Position numbers and translations under genes: made by a program. This document shows, one piece after another, positions 10,891-22,413 of a stretch of 64,000 nucleotides of DNA. Origin of the DNA: Ilex aquifolium (lineage: Eukaryota; Streptophyta; Magnoliopsida; Aquifoliales; Aquifoliaceae); contig OX637405.1 of assembly GCA_951799425.1 (NCBI GenBank), positions 23,573,371 through 23,637,370 of the forward strand, in the 5' to 3' direction. Each line of letters begins with the position of its first letter. Positions within the stretch are counted from its first letter, which is position 1. A model generated the notes under the pieces. It saw nothing but the letters and a program-made list of their open reading frames with translations. It did no database searches and had not been told where the DNA came from.

Positions 10891-13800
10891 ACTCTTTCCC
10901 CCTTAACAATTTTCGTCCTCGAAATTAATCAACATGATGCTATGGTAACTTCCATGTAAACTTTTAAATGCTAAGACCAAGAGTTATCCCAACATCAATC
11001 CAATCCTTTGTCTACGTATTCTTCTTTTTCAACACCCAAACATTATATAATCCAAAATAAAAATTAACATAGCTGCTACACTTCCATTATATGAGTCTAA
11101 TCCACAACATAGTATGTAATCATAAATTACCCAGCTAACCTAGATCACCAACTAAAACAAAGGTCATCCATAGAGCTGAGGTCATTTATAAATTAAAGGT
11201 ATTACATAGCAAATGTATTCAAATTTTCAAGCTTATGATAGGCAATTCATACTCGGGGCATCCAATCACAAATTCAAATCTTAATTACTAGTTCTTCCGC
11301 TGCCAATCATTAATCTTTTTTTGTTTCCTCTCTTTCTCAAGTAGCTTACTTAGCTGAGTAACTTTTCCACAATAACTGGCCAACAGAATGGTCCTTCTAC
11401 ACTAAAACTTATTTGCTCCTCAACATAAATAAGATTTTCCTTTAACTCAATAAGTTGTTCAACCAATATATAAGAAGAATCGAGTGTATATGTATACTTC
11501 CTGAACATAACAACATAAAATATGTCATGAAAACAAACAATTTTGCTAAATGAACCAACCTTAAAGCTGTAGCATCAATTTTATCTGTAATCTCATATGA
11601 TTAAATATATCTCGACTAAACTTTCCCTCTTCATCAAATCTTAACACACGTTGTTCGTGTCATATTTTTATAAATTCTTCATCTTTCATTGCACATCCTA
11701 AAATGTCTCATTTGCTTATCAGCACAAGTATCACCCACCACAAGTTTTAAATGTTTCATTTGCTTATCGATAACATATATACATTTTCTATCTAATTTAT
11801 AGAACCTTTAGATTTACATGAATCACTTCATCTTTTCCTGTAGTTATACATTTCAACTTAGGTTCACATATATCTGCTTCCCACATATTTCTGTTTCCCT
11901 CATATTACTCCAACACATCGGGGTCTTTACCATAAAGTGCCTATATGGTGTCATCCCAATACTACTAAGACACTTTTGATTAAAAGCAAACTCTATTGAA
12001 GACAAATAAGTATCCCATCTTTTTTTGAATTTCTAGCACACCAGCGTGAAGCGTAACGTCAAAGTACATATAACATGCTCAGACTTCCCGCCAAATTATA
12101 ACGATAAGCTATATTGAACTTCAAAGTGTTATACCCAACATGTTGTAAACTCGGCCAAATTTAATTGTAAGTTTTGAATCTCCATCTTCTTTACTAGATA
12201 AAGGTGTTCCACACAATCATACATTCCCATCAAATAACTCTAAGCATACCTCCATATGAATATGTAGGTTTAATTTCCAAAATTGACCGTTCTCCATCAA
12301 TCAATCCATAGTAACCCAAATAGATTCATGCTCAATTTATATCCTGACAGTCCCCTTGAAAATTTATATTAATATGCTCTAATTTCCATTCAAAATCCAT
12401 CAATGCATTACACATTGACTACAAATTCAGCAATTTCTCTTTTCATTCGAGTTAACCAACAATTGTTTCTCAAATTTCAATATAATTTCTTACTCTTTGG
12501 ATGCACCATATACACAAAATTATCAGTTGTATCTATAACATCTCTCTTCAACCTAGTATCCCTTGGTACATAACTAAGTGCAGAAATATAACATAACATC
12601 ACCCGAAAACACAAAATATATCTTTGCTATCATGTTACTAAACCTCTGTATATATGCCAATCTTTTTGTTATAGCTTTCTAATACGATCTACCTATAAGG
12701 GTTTAACTTGGAATTGTGTTGATAATATATCTACCCCCAGTCAATTTCATATGTACCCCCTTCAATCTTAAATCTATAAAATTATTCACATAGGTAAATA
12801 CGATGAAATCTTCCCAATACTTTTATGCTCAATGCATCAACAAGAACCTTAGCTTTTCCTGCATGATCATGTCTAGAATAATCACAATCATTGATCATTT
12901 TCATCCATATCATTTGCGTCAAATTCATCTCTATTTGAGTCAAAAAAATAAAAAATTATAACTCAATGATCCACAAGCCATATAAATGAATAATGTCTCC
13001 ATTACTTTAAAGCAACCACAATATCAATGAACTCCAAATCATGAGTAGTATAATTCATTTCAGTGTTTTTTTCTAACAGTCTGAAGGCATAAACAATCAT
13101 CCTACTGTGTAATATCAAATCATAGTCCAACATCTAATGAGAAGCATCATTGTATATCACATATCCACCGCTAGCAAGTGTATAGTCAACACTGGGCTAA
13201 AAATTAATTCATACTTTCACATTTGAAACTATTTTCTCAAACGTCATCCCATTCAAACTTTGTACCATTCTTGTGTCAAATGTGTTAAAGGTATTGTTAA
13301 TATTGAAAATTCTTGTGCAACCCAATGATAATAGCCAACTAAACCCAAGAGATTGTAAATCTCCGTCATTGTAGTTGATCTTTTCCACTTTATCATTGTA
13401 TAAACTTTCTTACGATCAGCAAAAATACCATCACCAGAAACTAAATGTCCCAACAAAACAACTCAATTTAGCAAAAATTCACATTTACTCACCTTTGCAT
13501 GTAAATTTTTTTTTTAAAGTCTCATTAACAATCCTCAAATGATGTATATGTTCTTCTTTACTACGGGGATACACAAGTATAACATCAATGAATACAGTAA
13601 CATATGAATCTAGTAAAAGTTCAGATACCCAATTTAGTCAACCCATAAAAACAGATGAAGCGTTTGTCAACCTCAACGACAACAACAAAAATACAAAATG
13701 ACTATCCCAGCTTGACAAACTATTTTCATAACATACCATTTCTTTTTTTTAAATAAGGATAACCTAACATAATAAGATCAATATTACTACATACTCTAGC

Positions 13801-14708
13801 TTCTCACAACTGATCAAATAAATCATTAAAACCAAGTAAAAGATGTTTACTGCTTGTGATTGTCTTATACAGTCGGTAGTCACCGACGTAATCACAATCC
13901 CATCATTTTCTTTACAAACACAACATGAGCACCCCATGACAAATTACAAGGTTGAATAAATCCTCGGTCTGATATATCTCAATTGAATTCTCAATTCCTC
14001 TAGCTCAACAAGAACCATGCTATAAGAAGTAATAAATATAAATGAGGTACTCCAAAAACTACTGACACATAAACTCTACCTCTCTTTAATGATAGTTTAG
14101 GCAACTCTTATTAGAATACATCTGAAAATACCTGAATCACAAAAATATATCTCAACTGTATCTTTCATTCTTTAGTGTCCGCTACATAAGCTAAGTACCC
14201 TAGCTTACCTTTGCCAGAGTATCCTAAGCATTTGAAATTTTCTTTTTCGATCACCAAAAATTTCATACTCTTTCATTCGGTAGGTGAAATATCATCTCAT
14301 TTCTAAACAATCCATAATAGTATGATATTTCAGCAATCAATCATCTCAAGAATCATATCAACATCTAAGATATCCAGAGACATAAAATCAATAGATAAAT
14401 CTCTAATTTCTACATTCAACACACAACCTCTATATATAGTCTCTGTTAACACTATCCCTCCCACTAAATTACCAACAAATAAATTAGTATACAACAATTT
14501 CAATTATCAGTCCAATGGTATGTTATACAACGACTATGTGAATCTTGGGCATATCAAAACCCATGCAATCTTGACCAGAATTGGAGAGTGTACTCGTGAC
14601 AACCTCAATAGCAGCTTGAGTATCTTATCAAGTCATAGCAAATATACTACATACAATAGTATTGGTAGTTTTTCTCCCAAAATCAATGTTACCGATAATA
14701 ATGCCCCT
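10891..14708 (-). pseudogene. Degenerate Ty3/gypsy pol
   Basis: The minus strand holds a decayed pol with many stops and frameshifts. The clearest piece is 13253-13456, where LGHLVSGDG followed by NLLGLVGYYHW matches the end of reverse transcriptase. Other segments parallel the intact element in the same order: integrase about 11900-12600, RNase H about 12850-13200, reverse transcriptase about 13250-13960, protease-like about 14300-14700 (matching ILGMDWL). DNA similarity to the intact element is visible but diverged, so this is an old, inactive relative. At 14708 it abuts a different lineage, and its 5' LTR and most of gag are missing. Confidence 0.8.
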
Positions 14709-17566
14709 CTAGGTGACCATGAAGCCTAGAAATTTTTTTGAAGAGACCTCAAAAGCACATTTGGCCGAGTTAAACTTCATGTTATACCTCCAGACTACCT
14801 CAATGGCTCCCCTCATGTGCTCAATGTGCTCTACAACTCGAAGGCTTTTGAAGAGCATGTTGTCCACGTACACTTCCATGGAATCGTCTATAAAATTCTT
14901 GACAATGTGGTTGACCAGCCTTTGATAGGTCGCTACAGCATTCTTCAAAATGAAGGGCATGACCTTGTAAAAATACGTTCCTTCCTCGGTTATGAAGGAA
15001 GTATTCTCTTGGTCGGGCTCATCTATCATTATCTGGTAGTAGCTAGAGAATGCATCCATGAAAGTGAGTAGCTCTTACCCTGTCATTGCGTCTACCAAGA
15101 TATCAATCCTAGACAGCGAAAAACAATCCTTTGGGCATGCCTTACTCAAGTCAGTGAAATCGACACATAGTCGCCACTTCTCGCTTGTCGTCCTCACCAA
15201 TACCACATTCTCCAACCACAATGGGTATTGCACTTCTCTGATGGATTTCATATGGAGGAGATCTGTTACCTCCGCCTTTACGGCTCAATTTTGCTCTAGG
15301 GCGAAGCTTCTTCACTTTTGCCTCACCGATTTATAGCTCGAGTCGATATTTGGGTCTATCCCACCCATGTTTGACTGTTTCCAAGCAAATATATCTTTGG
15401 TGGAGTGCAAAAACTCCATAAGTAGTAACTTTAAATTTCACTGAGCATTTTTCCAATGTAGGTAACTTGCTCAGGGTGATCTCCATTTGAATAGGCTCGA
15501 GATCCTCCACTGGTCGTGGGCATTCCTCCTCCCCCCTATGATCCAAGGATTCTATATGTAGAGCCCTTTGTTGATATTTTTCCCTTATGGAGGCCATATA
15601 AAATTCTCAGGCTGGCACTCGATATCCTCACACTTCTCCAAGTCCCGCCTTTGTAGGGAAGTGGAGCAAGAGGTGATATGTTGACGGCACGACCCTCATG
15701 GACTTGAGGCTAGGGTGGCCTAGAATGACGTTGTATGCCGAGGGGGAACTAGCACCAGGAAGTTAGTCATGACGGTGGTCTAGTATGGGGCCTGCCTAAC
15801 TGTGACTGGTACGACTATGGCTCCCAACAAATAAGCCTTCTCGCCAAAAAAATTGATTAACGGAGTAGTGATAGGCATCAACTTATCTCTTCCAATGTTT
15901 AACTTGTCAAAGTCAGTGGCAAAAATGATATCTGTCGAACTGCCACTATCAATCATGATCCTCTTAATAGAGTAGTTAGCTATGGTTAGTGTAACTACAA
16001 ATGGGTCATCATGGGGGTGCTGAACTCCCCCGAGGTCCTCATCTAAAAAAGTGGTTGGGGAATCCGTTTGGGATTTCTTGCCAGGATTTACCAACTTAAC
16101 CTCTAGTTCGACTTTCATCTTTCGAGCATGGGCCCGACTAGCGGAGCTTCTCTCTACCCCTAGCGAATCCTCCAGTGATCACAACAACCTCTTCTACCGC
16201 CTGCTGTTGTGGTGCCTCCGTCCAATTAGGTTGCACCTCTTCCTTTTCTTCGCGCTTGTTCTCTATGTACGTCCCAAGGTGCCACTTCTGGGTAAGGTCC
16301 TCAATATGATCCTTGAGCACCTGGAAATCCTCAGTGTTGTGGCCATGAACTCGATGGAACCTGCAATATTTGTCCCTTGATCATTTACTGGGATGGGTTC
16401 ACATCTTACCTGGCCACTTGAGGACTCTCTCATCTTGGATTTGGTATAGGATTCGCTCTACGCAAGTATTCAATGGTGTATACCTTCTAGCTGGTTCATC
16501 CGTAGTGCGGGCTCCCAAGCAGTCTCTTGCACTCACATGTTAGGAACGACTTTTCTTTGGGCTACTCCCTCGTTCTCCTTGGTTTGCCTGATCTTGTTTC
16601 TTCATTTTTTCTCGTCGATCTTCCCTATTGTCCTCCTGGTTTTATCAAGCGTGGAGGGTATCCTCGGCATTCATGTAGCTATAAACTCTTGATAGGAGCT
16701 TTGTCATGGACAAAGGTGGGTCCTTAGAGAGGGAAAAAAGAAATTGGGAGGACTAGAGACCTCCCATAAAGGCTGTGAGGGCAAATTTTTCTTCCACATT
16801 ATCAATGTGAAGAGATTTCGTGGTGAAACGACTGTCATAGGCTCTAAGTGACTCGCTTTTAGCCTGTTTGATGTCAAGGAGATAGGTAGGTGGTCCCAGC
16901 CTCCGATGAAATATAAGATAAAGGAATTGATGAACTCGCCAAACGTGTAGATTGTATTGGGCTTTAGTTTGTTAAACCAATGTCGTGTGGTTCCCTTGAG
17001 GGTTGTTGTGAAAGCCCAACAGATTATCTAGTCCGGAACATTACAGAGCATCATTAGAGACCTGTAGGTTTCTAAATGGTCCAGTGGGTCCTTGGTCCCA
17101 TCGAAGCTCTCCATCGTTGGCACTTTTGAATCTTTCAAAAAGTGGATAATTAGATATATCTTGGGTGAAGGGTGACTATGAGGGTTGTATCAGTGCCTCA
17201 ATAGCTTCGGGAGCTTGAGCCCTCACTGTATTTATAACGTTCCTGAGCTTTTCATTGACCTCCTATAACTTTTGTCCTCATTAGTCATTAACCTGTGAGC
17301 GTACAACCTCGCTCTGACTCCGCTGTCCATTATGGCTATCTCCTTCATGCTCTTTGCCAGTTTAGGCGTTTTAACTCTTCCACCATTTTTCTAACTTCTC
17401 GACTCTCGCTGATTTGTTTTCTAGTGGTGTCTCCTTTCTTTGTTCCATTGGATGAGAACTCGTCCCTTAATAGGGGTGAGTCTGATCTACCATTGGCTCG
17501 TGATGGCCATAGGATCTAAGGTTTATAGTATTGGAAATGTAATTGTTTTTCCCATAGACGGTGTCA
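14709..17566 (-). pseudogene. Degenerate Tat-lineage gypsy element, gag to RT
   Basis: Minus-strand pieces in gag-to-pol order. Gag lies at about 16740-17150, with TMESFDGTKDPLDHLE and WAFTTTLKGTTRHWF typical of the Tat/Retand lineage. A 60-residue ORF is at 16138-16320. Protease is at 15780-16118 (MIDSGSSTDIIF, catalytic D-S-G). A linker is at 15331-15597. Partial reverse transcriptase is at 14709-15059 (MDAFSSYYQI, then YKVMPF; the catalytic box reads YVDN instead of YVDD). Frameshifts and stops separate the pieces, and RNase H, integrase and the 3' LTR are missing. The element is cut at 14708, where another decayed gypsy pol begins. It cannot be active. Confidence 0.85.
17551..17566 (-). 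other. Decayed primer-binding site of the Tat-like element
   Basis: The minus strand reads TGACACCGTCTATGGG. It resembles the TGGCGCCGTCTGTGGG type PBS seen in Tat-lineage elements, with substitutions. It lies about 400 bases upstream of the recognisable gag. Confidence 0.55.
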
Positions 17567-18005
17567 AATTTAATCCCAAAATCTATTTCATTTACTGATG
17601 ACGAAGGGGATAATGATCTAGCCACCTAGAACAATAATCTGGATGCCGGCGGTTAAAGCTCCTAGAAAACAAGTCGAGGGTCAGAAGGGCTCCCACGGTC
17701 GACCCTCCGATGATAAAGTCAGAAGGAGTAAAGAGAAAAAGTTGTATTAGGTTGTTAGTGTATTGCTTACTTGGGTGATACATGGCCTGCCCTTTTTGTA
17801 GGTTAAGCGATTGTACCGTTAGAAGAACTTCAACAATTATTTGAATAAAGTGGCATTGGAAGTGGAACTGAAGCTGGCTCCTCGTTAGCGTGGATATCTC
17901 GATTGGTTTGAATTAGTCAAGACGAACTGAGCTATCGGGCTGGAGTACTGGCGAGCTTGGAGGTTCCTATTGGAGCTCACCTTACCAAGCTACAAAGCTT
18001 GCAAG
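17567..18005 (-). repeat. Possible 5' LTR remnant of the Tat-like element
   Basis: This stretch lies between the decayed PBS and the copia-type integrase fragment. By position it should contain the LTR end of the Tat-like element. No second copy is in the window for comparison, so neither limit can be fixed. Nothing coding is seen. Confidence 0.3.
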
Positions 18006-18329
18006 CTAATTACCAAAGTATTCTTTGAACTCTCTGGAAGTGTATTCGCCTCCATTGTCTGTTCGGAGACATTTCAACTTCTTTCCCGTTTTCCACTCTA
18101 CCATAGCATGGAACCTTTTGAAGCATTCGAGTACTTGGTCATTTGTCTTTAGGAAATACACCCACACCTTCCGTGAAGCATCATCAATAAAGGTCAAAAA
18201 ATATCTGTTTCCGCCTAATGATTCCACCTTTAGGGGACCGCAAACATCAAAGTGTACCAGACTTAACAACTTTGATCTCCTCCTTTTCATAGAGGAACTG
18301 AACGAGACTCGATTGTGTTTACCAAACAA
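18006..18329 (-). pseudogene. Copia integrase core, truncated
   Basis: About 107 codons of the Ty1/copia integrase core. It contains LVHFDVCGPLKV with the first catalytic D, YFLTFIDDASR, and RTDNGGEYTS with the second catalytic D. The catalytic E and everything downstream are lost, and the frame closes shortly after EYFGN, about where KxHGI would be expected. Upstream (18330-18560) the frame is broken, but residues typical of the gag-pre-integrase domain (LFGKHNRVSFS, ALNP) are visible. Confidence 0.88.
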
Positions 18330-18559
18330 GCAATTTTCTCAAGGATTTAGAGCAACATCCTTGGCGATTGTGATGAGATCCTTCTTTGCTAAGGTAAACA
18401 ATCATTTTTTCCCTATGTGACCGAGTCTCTGATGCCACAGATTTGGTGAAGCCTCATTTTCAACTGCATTGAAGCTATCTGAGCAAACTTTCACATGGTC
18501 TTGTAAAGTGTGCCACAAATTTGTCCTCGGACGACAACCATGACACCTTTTGTGAGCTT

Positions 18560-19426
18560 CTATGTGCCATTGCCGAAGTGGTTATCGTAACTCTGTCTGT
18601 CAAGGGTTATCCCAAAAAGTAGATTTAACCGAAGGTCGGGCACATGTTGGACATCCTTCAACACTAATGTACAACCAACATTTGTTATTATTTGAATATC
18701 AGCAATTCCCACGATCTTGGAAGAATTGGTGTTTCCCATCTTTACCGTACCAAAGTCCCCGACTTTGTACGTCGAGAAGAAATTAAAGTGAGAAGTAGCG
18801 TGGTAAGAAGCTGCAATATCTACCACCCACTCGGCATCATGGTTAGAAACATGAAGGCATGTCTCCTCATTGATAGAAAGAATGGCTATATTCCCTGATA
18901 GAGTGACTAGCGTCTCTCCGTCTTGTTTCTTCGGCTGATTACTGCCTTGGCCTTGCTCTCGTAGCAACTTGCGGCAGTTTTTCTTCATGTGGCCCTGCAT
19001 GCCACAATGGCAACACTTGTATGTGGGTCTTCCACCACCATTTGATCTCCCTGAATCTTGTGACCGTCCTCTACTTTTACTCCTCCCTCTTCCTTTGCCT
19101 CTACTACCTCCTTGATGTCTGTCCCTGCTCTCAGTGACGAGCGCATTTGATTGGTCAATACCGACATCATTTCTCCTTGCCTCCTCATTGAACAGGACAT
19201 CCTTAACCATTGACATGGTAAGTTTGCCTCCTGGTGCCGATTTGCTGAGAGAGATTACCAACATCTCCCAACTGTCTGGTAGAGAACTGAGAAGTAGGAG
19301 GGCTTGTTCTTCATCCCCCAACTTCAGTTCTACAGATGATAATTGATCTACTAGGCTCTGAAACTCACTGGTGTGCTCGAAAATTAAAATTCCATCTTTT
19401 AATTTCAGATTCGCCAACCGCCTCAT
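18560..19426 (-). pseudogene. Copia Gag C-terminal part and protease
   Basis: This 288-codon ORF continues Gag after a frameshift. It contains the UBN2-type Gag core (about 1-75), an R/G/S-rich stretch, a CCHC zinc knuckle at about 137-150 (C-x2-C-x4-H-x4-C, YKCCHCGMQGHMKKNC) and a protease with active-site-like VVDIAASYHAT at about 205-215, where the usual T or S after D is I. Its initial ATG is the internal MRRL of Gag rather than a real start. The frame breaks again after residue 288. Confidence 0.88.
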
Positions 19427-19740
19427 AAAAGAGATTTATTCTGAGCTGTCTTGGCCTGGTACATGTCTTCTAGCTTCTTCCAGAGAACAAAGGCATCAAT
19501 TTCTTGTGCAACATAGTGGAATAAACTGTGGTCAATCCATTGCCTGATTTGATCGATGGTTTTTCTATTTAGTTTTTTCCATTCTGTTTCTTTTGTAGGA
19601 TCTGGATTTACACATTTTACCTCCAAGGGATCGTACAAGTCTTTACAGCTTAAGAGATCTTCCATCCGATGTCTCCAAAGTGTATAATTGGAGGCAGTGA
19701 GTTTGATCATAGCTCCCGACGTTGATTCCTCCATGGACAT
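19423..19740 (-). pseudogene. Copia Gag N-terminal part (copy C)
   Basis: 105 codons from the ATG at 19740 (MSMEESTSGAMIKLTASNYT), typical of the N-terminus of copia Gag. It stops at a TGA that overlaps the next ATG. The junction reads CTTTTATGAGG; one missing T in this run would explain the shift into the downstream 18560-19426 frame. With that single deletion the two pieces form one Gag. Confidence 0.88.
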
Positions 19741-20354
19741 TTTGTATATTTAGGCTCTAAATGTCTCGATCAAAAATTTTTGGGGCTGAATTTCGCAAAA
19801 CGAAGTGCACCGTTGCGTTCAGAATGATTGAAATAGCTGGGAAAGAGTCCTGGTTCACCAAAAACAGAGCTAAAATGAGCTCAGAATTGGCTCGAAATTT
19901 TTTTGGTAAACCTACCAGAATATTCCGTTAAACTTGATGGAATATGCTGACGGTGACAAAATATTCTCTGGATGGAATATTCTCTAAGAATATTCTTTGA
20001 AAATATTCTCTAGATGGAATATTCTTATATTTTTTGTTTGAGATAGAATATTCCTTGGGAATATTCCGTTGTCTTCAACCTTCCTCCGGTCACCGGTCCG
20101 GCAAACTTTTCCCGCGAACTTCTCGGCTCCCGCGAACTCTGGCAGTAACTCCGACGGCCGGCGAACTTTACGGCAAAATTCCGGCAAGGACCGTGAGAGA
20201 GCGTACGACGTTGGATTGATGCGAGACCAATGGGGGTCGACTCGTTTAGACGAGAGGAATCCAATGGTGCGGTCAGAATTTGATTTCGAGTTCATTTAGA
20301 ACCCGTACGAACCAAAACAGTTAGTGGAAAAAAAATTCCGGCAATCCAACCAAA

Positions 20355-22050
20355 GCTCTCATACCACTTGTTGGTGATCCAGGGCCAGAAAATCACATCT
20401 TACCTCATGGACCCAAAGTTTCTTGCATTCTGTTTCTTTTGTAAGATCTAGATTTACACATTTTACGTCCAATAGATCGTACAAGTCTTTACAGCTTAAT
20501 AGATCTTCCATCCGAGGTCTCCAAAGTGTATAATTGGAGGCAGTGAGTTTGATCATAGCTCCCGACGTTGATTCCTCCGTGGACAATTTGTATATTTAGG
20601 CTCTAAATGTCTCGATCAAAAATGTTTGGGGCTGAATTTCGCAAAACGTAGTGCACCATTGCGTTCAGAATGATTGAAATAGCTGGGAAAGAGTCATGGT
20701 TCACAAAAAATGGAGCTAAAATGAGCTTAGAATTGGCTCGAAAATTTTTTGGTAAACCTAACGGAATATTCCGTTAAACTTGATGGAATATGCTGACGGT
20801 GACAGAATATTCTCTGGATGGAATATTCTCTGAGAATATTCTCTAGATGGAATATTCTTATATTCTTTGTTTGAGATAGAATATTCCTTTGGAAAGGAAT
20901 ATTCCGTTGTCTTCAACCTTCCTCCGGTCACCGGTCCGGCAAACTTTTCGTGCGAACTTCTCGGCTCCCGCGAACTCTTGCAGCAACTCCGTCGGCCGGC
21001 GAACTTTACGGCAAAATTCTGGCAAGGACCGTGAGAGAGCGTACGACGTTGGATTGATGCGAGACCAATGGGGGTCGACTCGTTTAGACGAGAGGAATCC
21101 AATGGTGCGGTCAGAATTTGATTTCGAGTTCATTTAGAACCCGTACGAACCAAAACAGTTAGTGGAAAAAAATTTCCCGCAACCCAACCACAGCTCTCAT
21201 ACCACTTGTTGGTGATCCAGGGCCAGAAAATCACATCTTACCTCATGGACCCAAAGTTTCTTCCATTTTGTTTCTTTTGTAAGATCTGGATTTACACATT
21301 TTACGTCCAAGAGATCGTACAAGTCTTTACAGCTTAATAGATCTTCTATCCGAGGTCTCCAAAGTGTATAATTAGAGGCAGTGAGTTTGATCATAGCTCC
21401 CGACGTTGATTCCTCCGTGGACATTTTGTATATTTAGGCTCTAAATGTCTCGATCAAAAATTTTTGGGGCTGAATTTCGCAAAACGAAGTGCACCATTGC
21501 GTTTGGAATGATTGAAATAGCTAGGAAAGAGTCATGATTCACCAAAAACGGAGCTAAAATGAGCTTAGAACTGTCGAAATTTTTTTGGTAAACCTAATGG
21601 AATATTTCGTTAAACTTGATGGAATATGCTGACGGTGACAGAATATTCTCTGGATGGAATATTCTCTGGGAATATTCTTTGAAAATATTCTCTAGATGGA
21701 ATTTTCTTATATTCTTTGATTGAGATAGAATACTCCTTGGGAATATTTCGTTGTCTTCAACCTTCCTCGGGTCACCGGTCCGACAAACTTTTCCCGCGAA
21801 CTTCCCGACACCCGCGAACTCTGGCAGCAACTCCGACGGCCAGCAAACTTTCCGGCAAAATTCCGACAAGGACCGTGAGAGAGTGTACGACGTTGGATTG
21901 ATGCGAGGCCAATGGGGTTTGACTCGTTTAGACAAGAGGAATCCAATGGTGCGATCAGAATTTGATTTCGAGTTCATTTAGAACCCGTACGAACCAAAAC
22001 AGTGAGTGGAAAAAAATTTCCGACGACCCAACCAAAGCTCTCGTACTACT
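20355..22050 (-). repeat. Two extra tandem copies of PBS, leader and gag start (838 and 844 bp)
   Basis: The PBS-like motif (minus TGGTATGAGAGC) occurs at 20355-20366 and 21193-21204, and as TAGTACGAGAGC at 22037-22048, giving spacings of 838 and 844 bases. Each unit runs from the PBS through the leader to about the first 55 codons of gag (starts at 21424 and 20586). It then switches abruptly after gag KKL into the LTR tail (minus GATGTGATTTTCTGGCCC) and the next PBS. In the middle copy the gag ATG has become TTG. Spurious ORFs in these units come from the repeated leader. Confidence 0.9.
22037..22048 (-). other. Primer-binding site of the copia element (mutated)
   Basis: The minus strand reads TAGTACGAGAGC, against TGGTATCAGAGC for tRNA-iMet. 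It lies two bases from the LTR end. The two inner copies have fewer changes. Confidence 0.75.
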
Positions 22051-22413
22051 TGTTGGTGACCCCGGGCCAGAAAATCACATCACAAACAATATAAACAAAG
22101 AGGAATTCTTTATTTCTCTCTCAAGAAATAAATACAAGAATTTTTCACAAGAAAACTCTCAAGACCTCTCCAAGATCTCTCTCTTTTTGTTTCTTCCTTA
22201 CCATTTTTTGGAATGAATTTTGGCTTTCATTAAGCTCTCTATTTATAGGGACTTTCTAGCCCAAAAAAAAAGGAGGGTTCCCAAAAATTCCGGCCCGCAA
22301 AAACTCCGGTGGAAAATTTTCCAGCTACGATTTTTCCGGCGACAATTTGGGATGAGGCTTGTGTATCCGTCATTACTGTCGTAGTTCCATAGGTGAGTAA
22401 TGAACACCCAACA
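22051..22413 (-). repeat. 5' LTR of the copia element (363 bp)
   Basis: The limits are set by TGTTGG at 22051 and CCAACA at 22413 (inverted termini), with the PBS two bases outside the inner end. No other full copy is in the window, so the outer limit rests on the terminal motif alone. The sequence after it, CGGAT, is the candidate target duplication. Confidence 0.7.

Larger units (their letters stand above)
18006..22413 (-). mobile_element. Truncated Ty1/copia element with triplicated leader-gag start
   Basis: Order on the minus strand: 5' LTR 22413-22051, PBS, leader and gag start (copy A), leader and gag start (copy B), leader and full gag (copy C), protease, gag-pre-integrase region, and part of the integrase ending near 18006. 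Reverse transcriptase, RNase H and the 3' LTR are missing, so the element is dead. The left junction, into Tat-like sequence, is abrupt. Confidence 0.85.
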
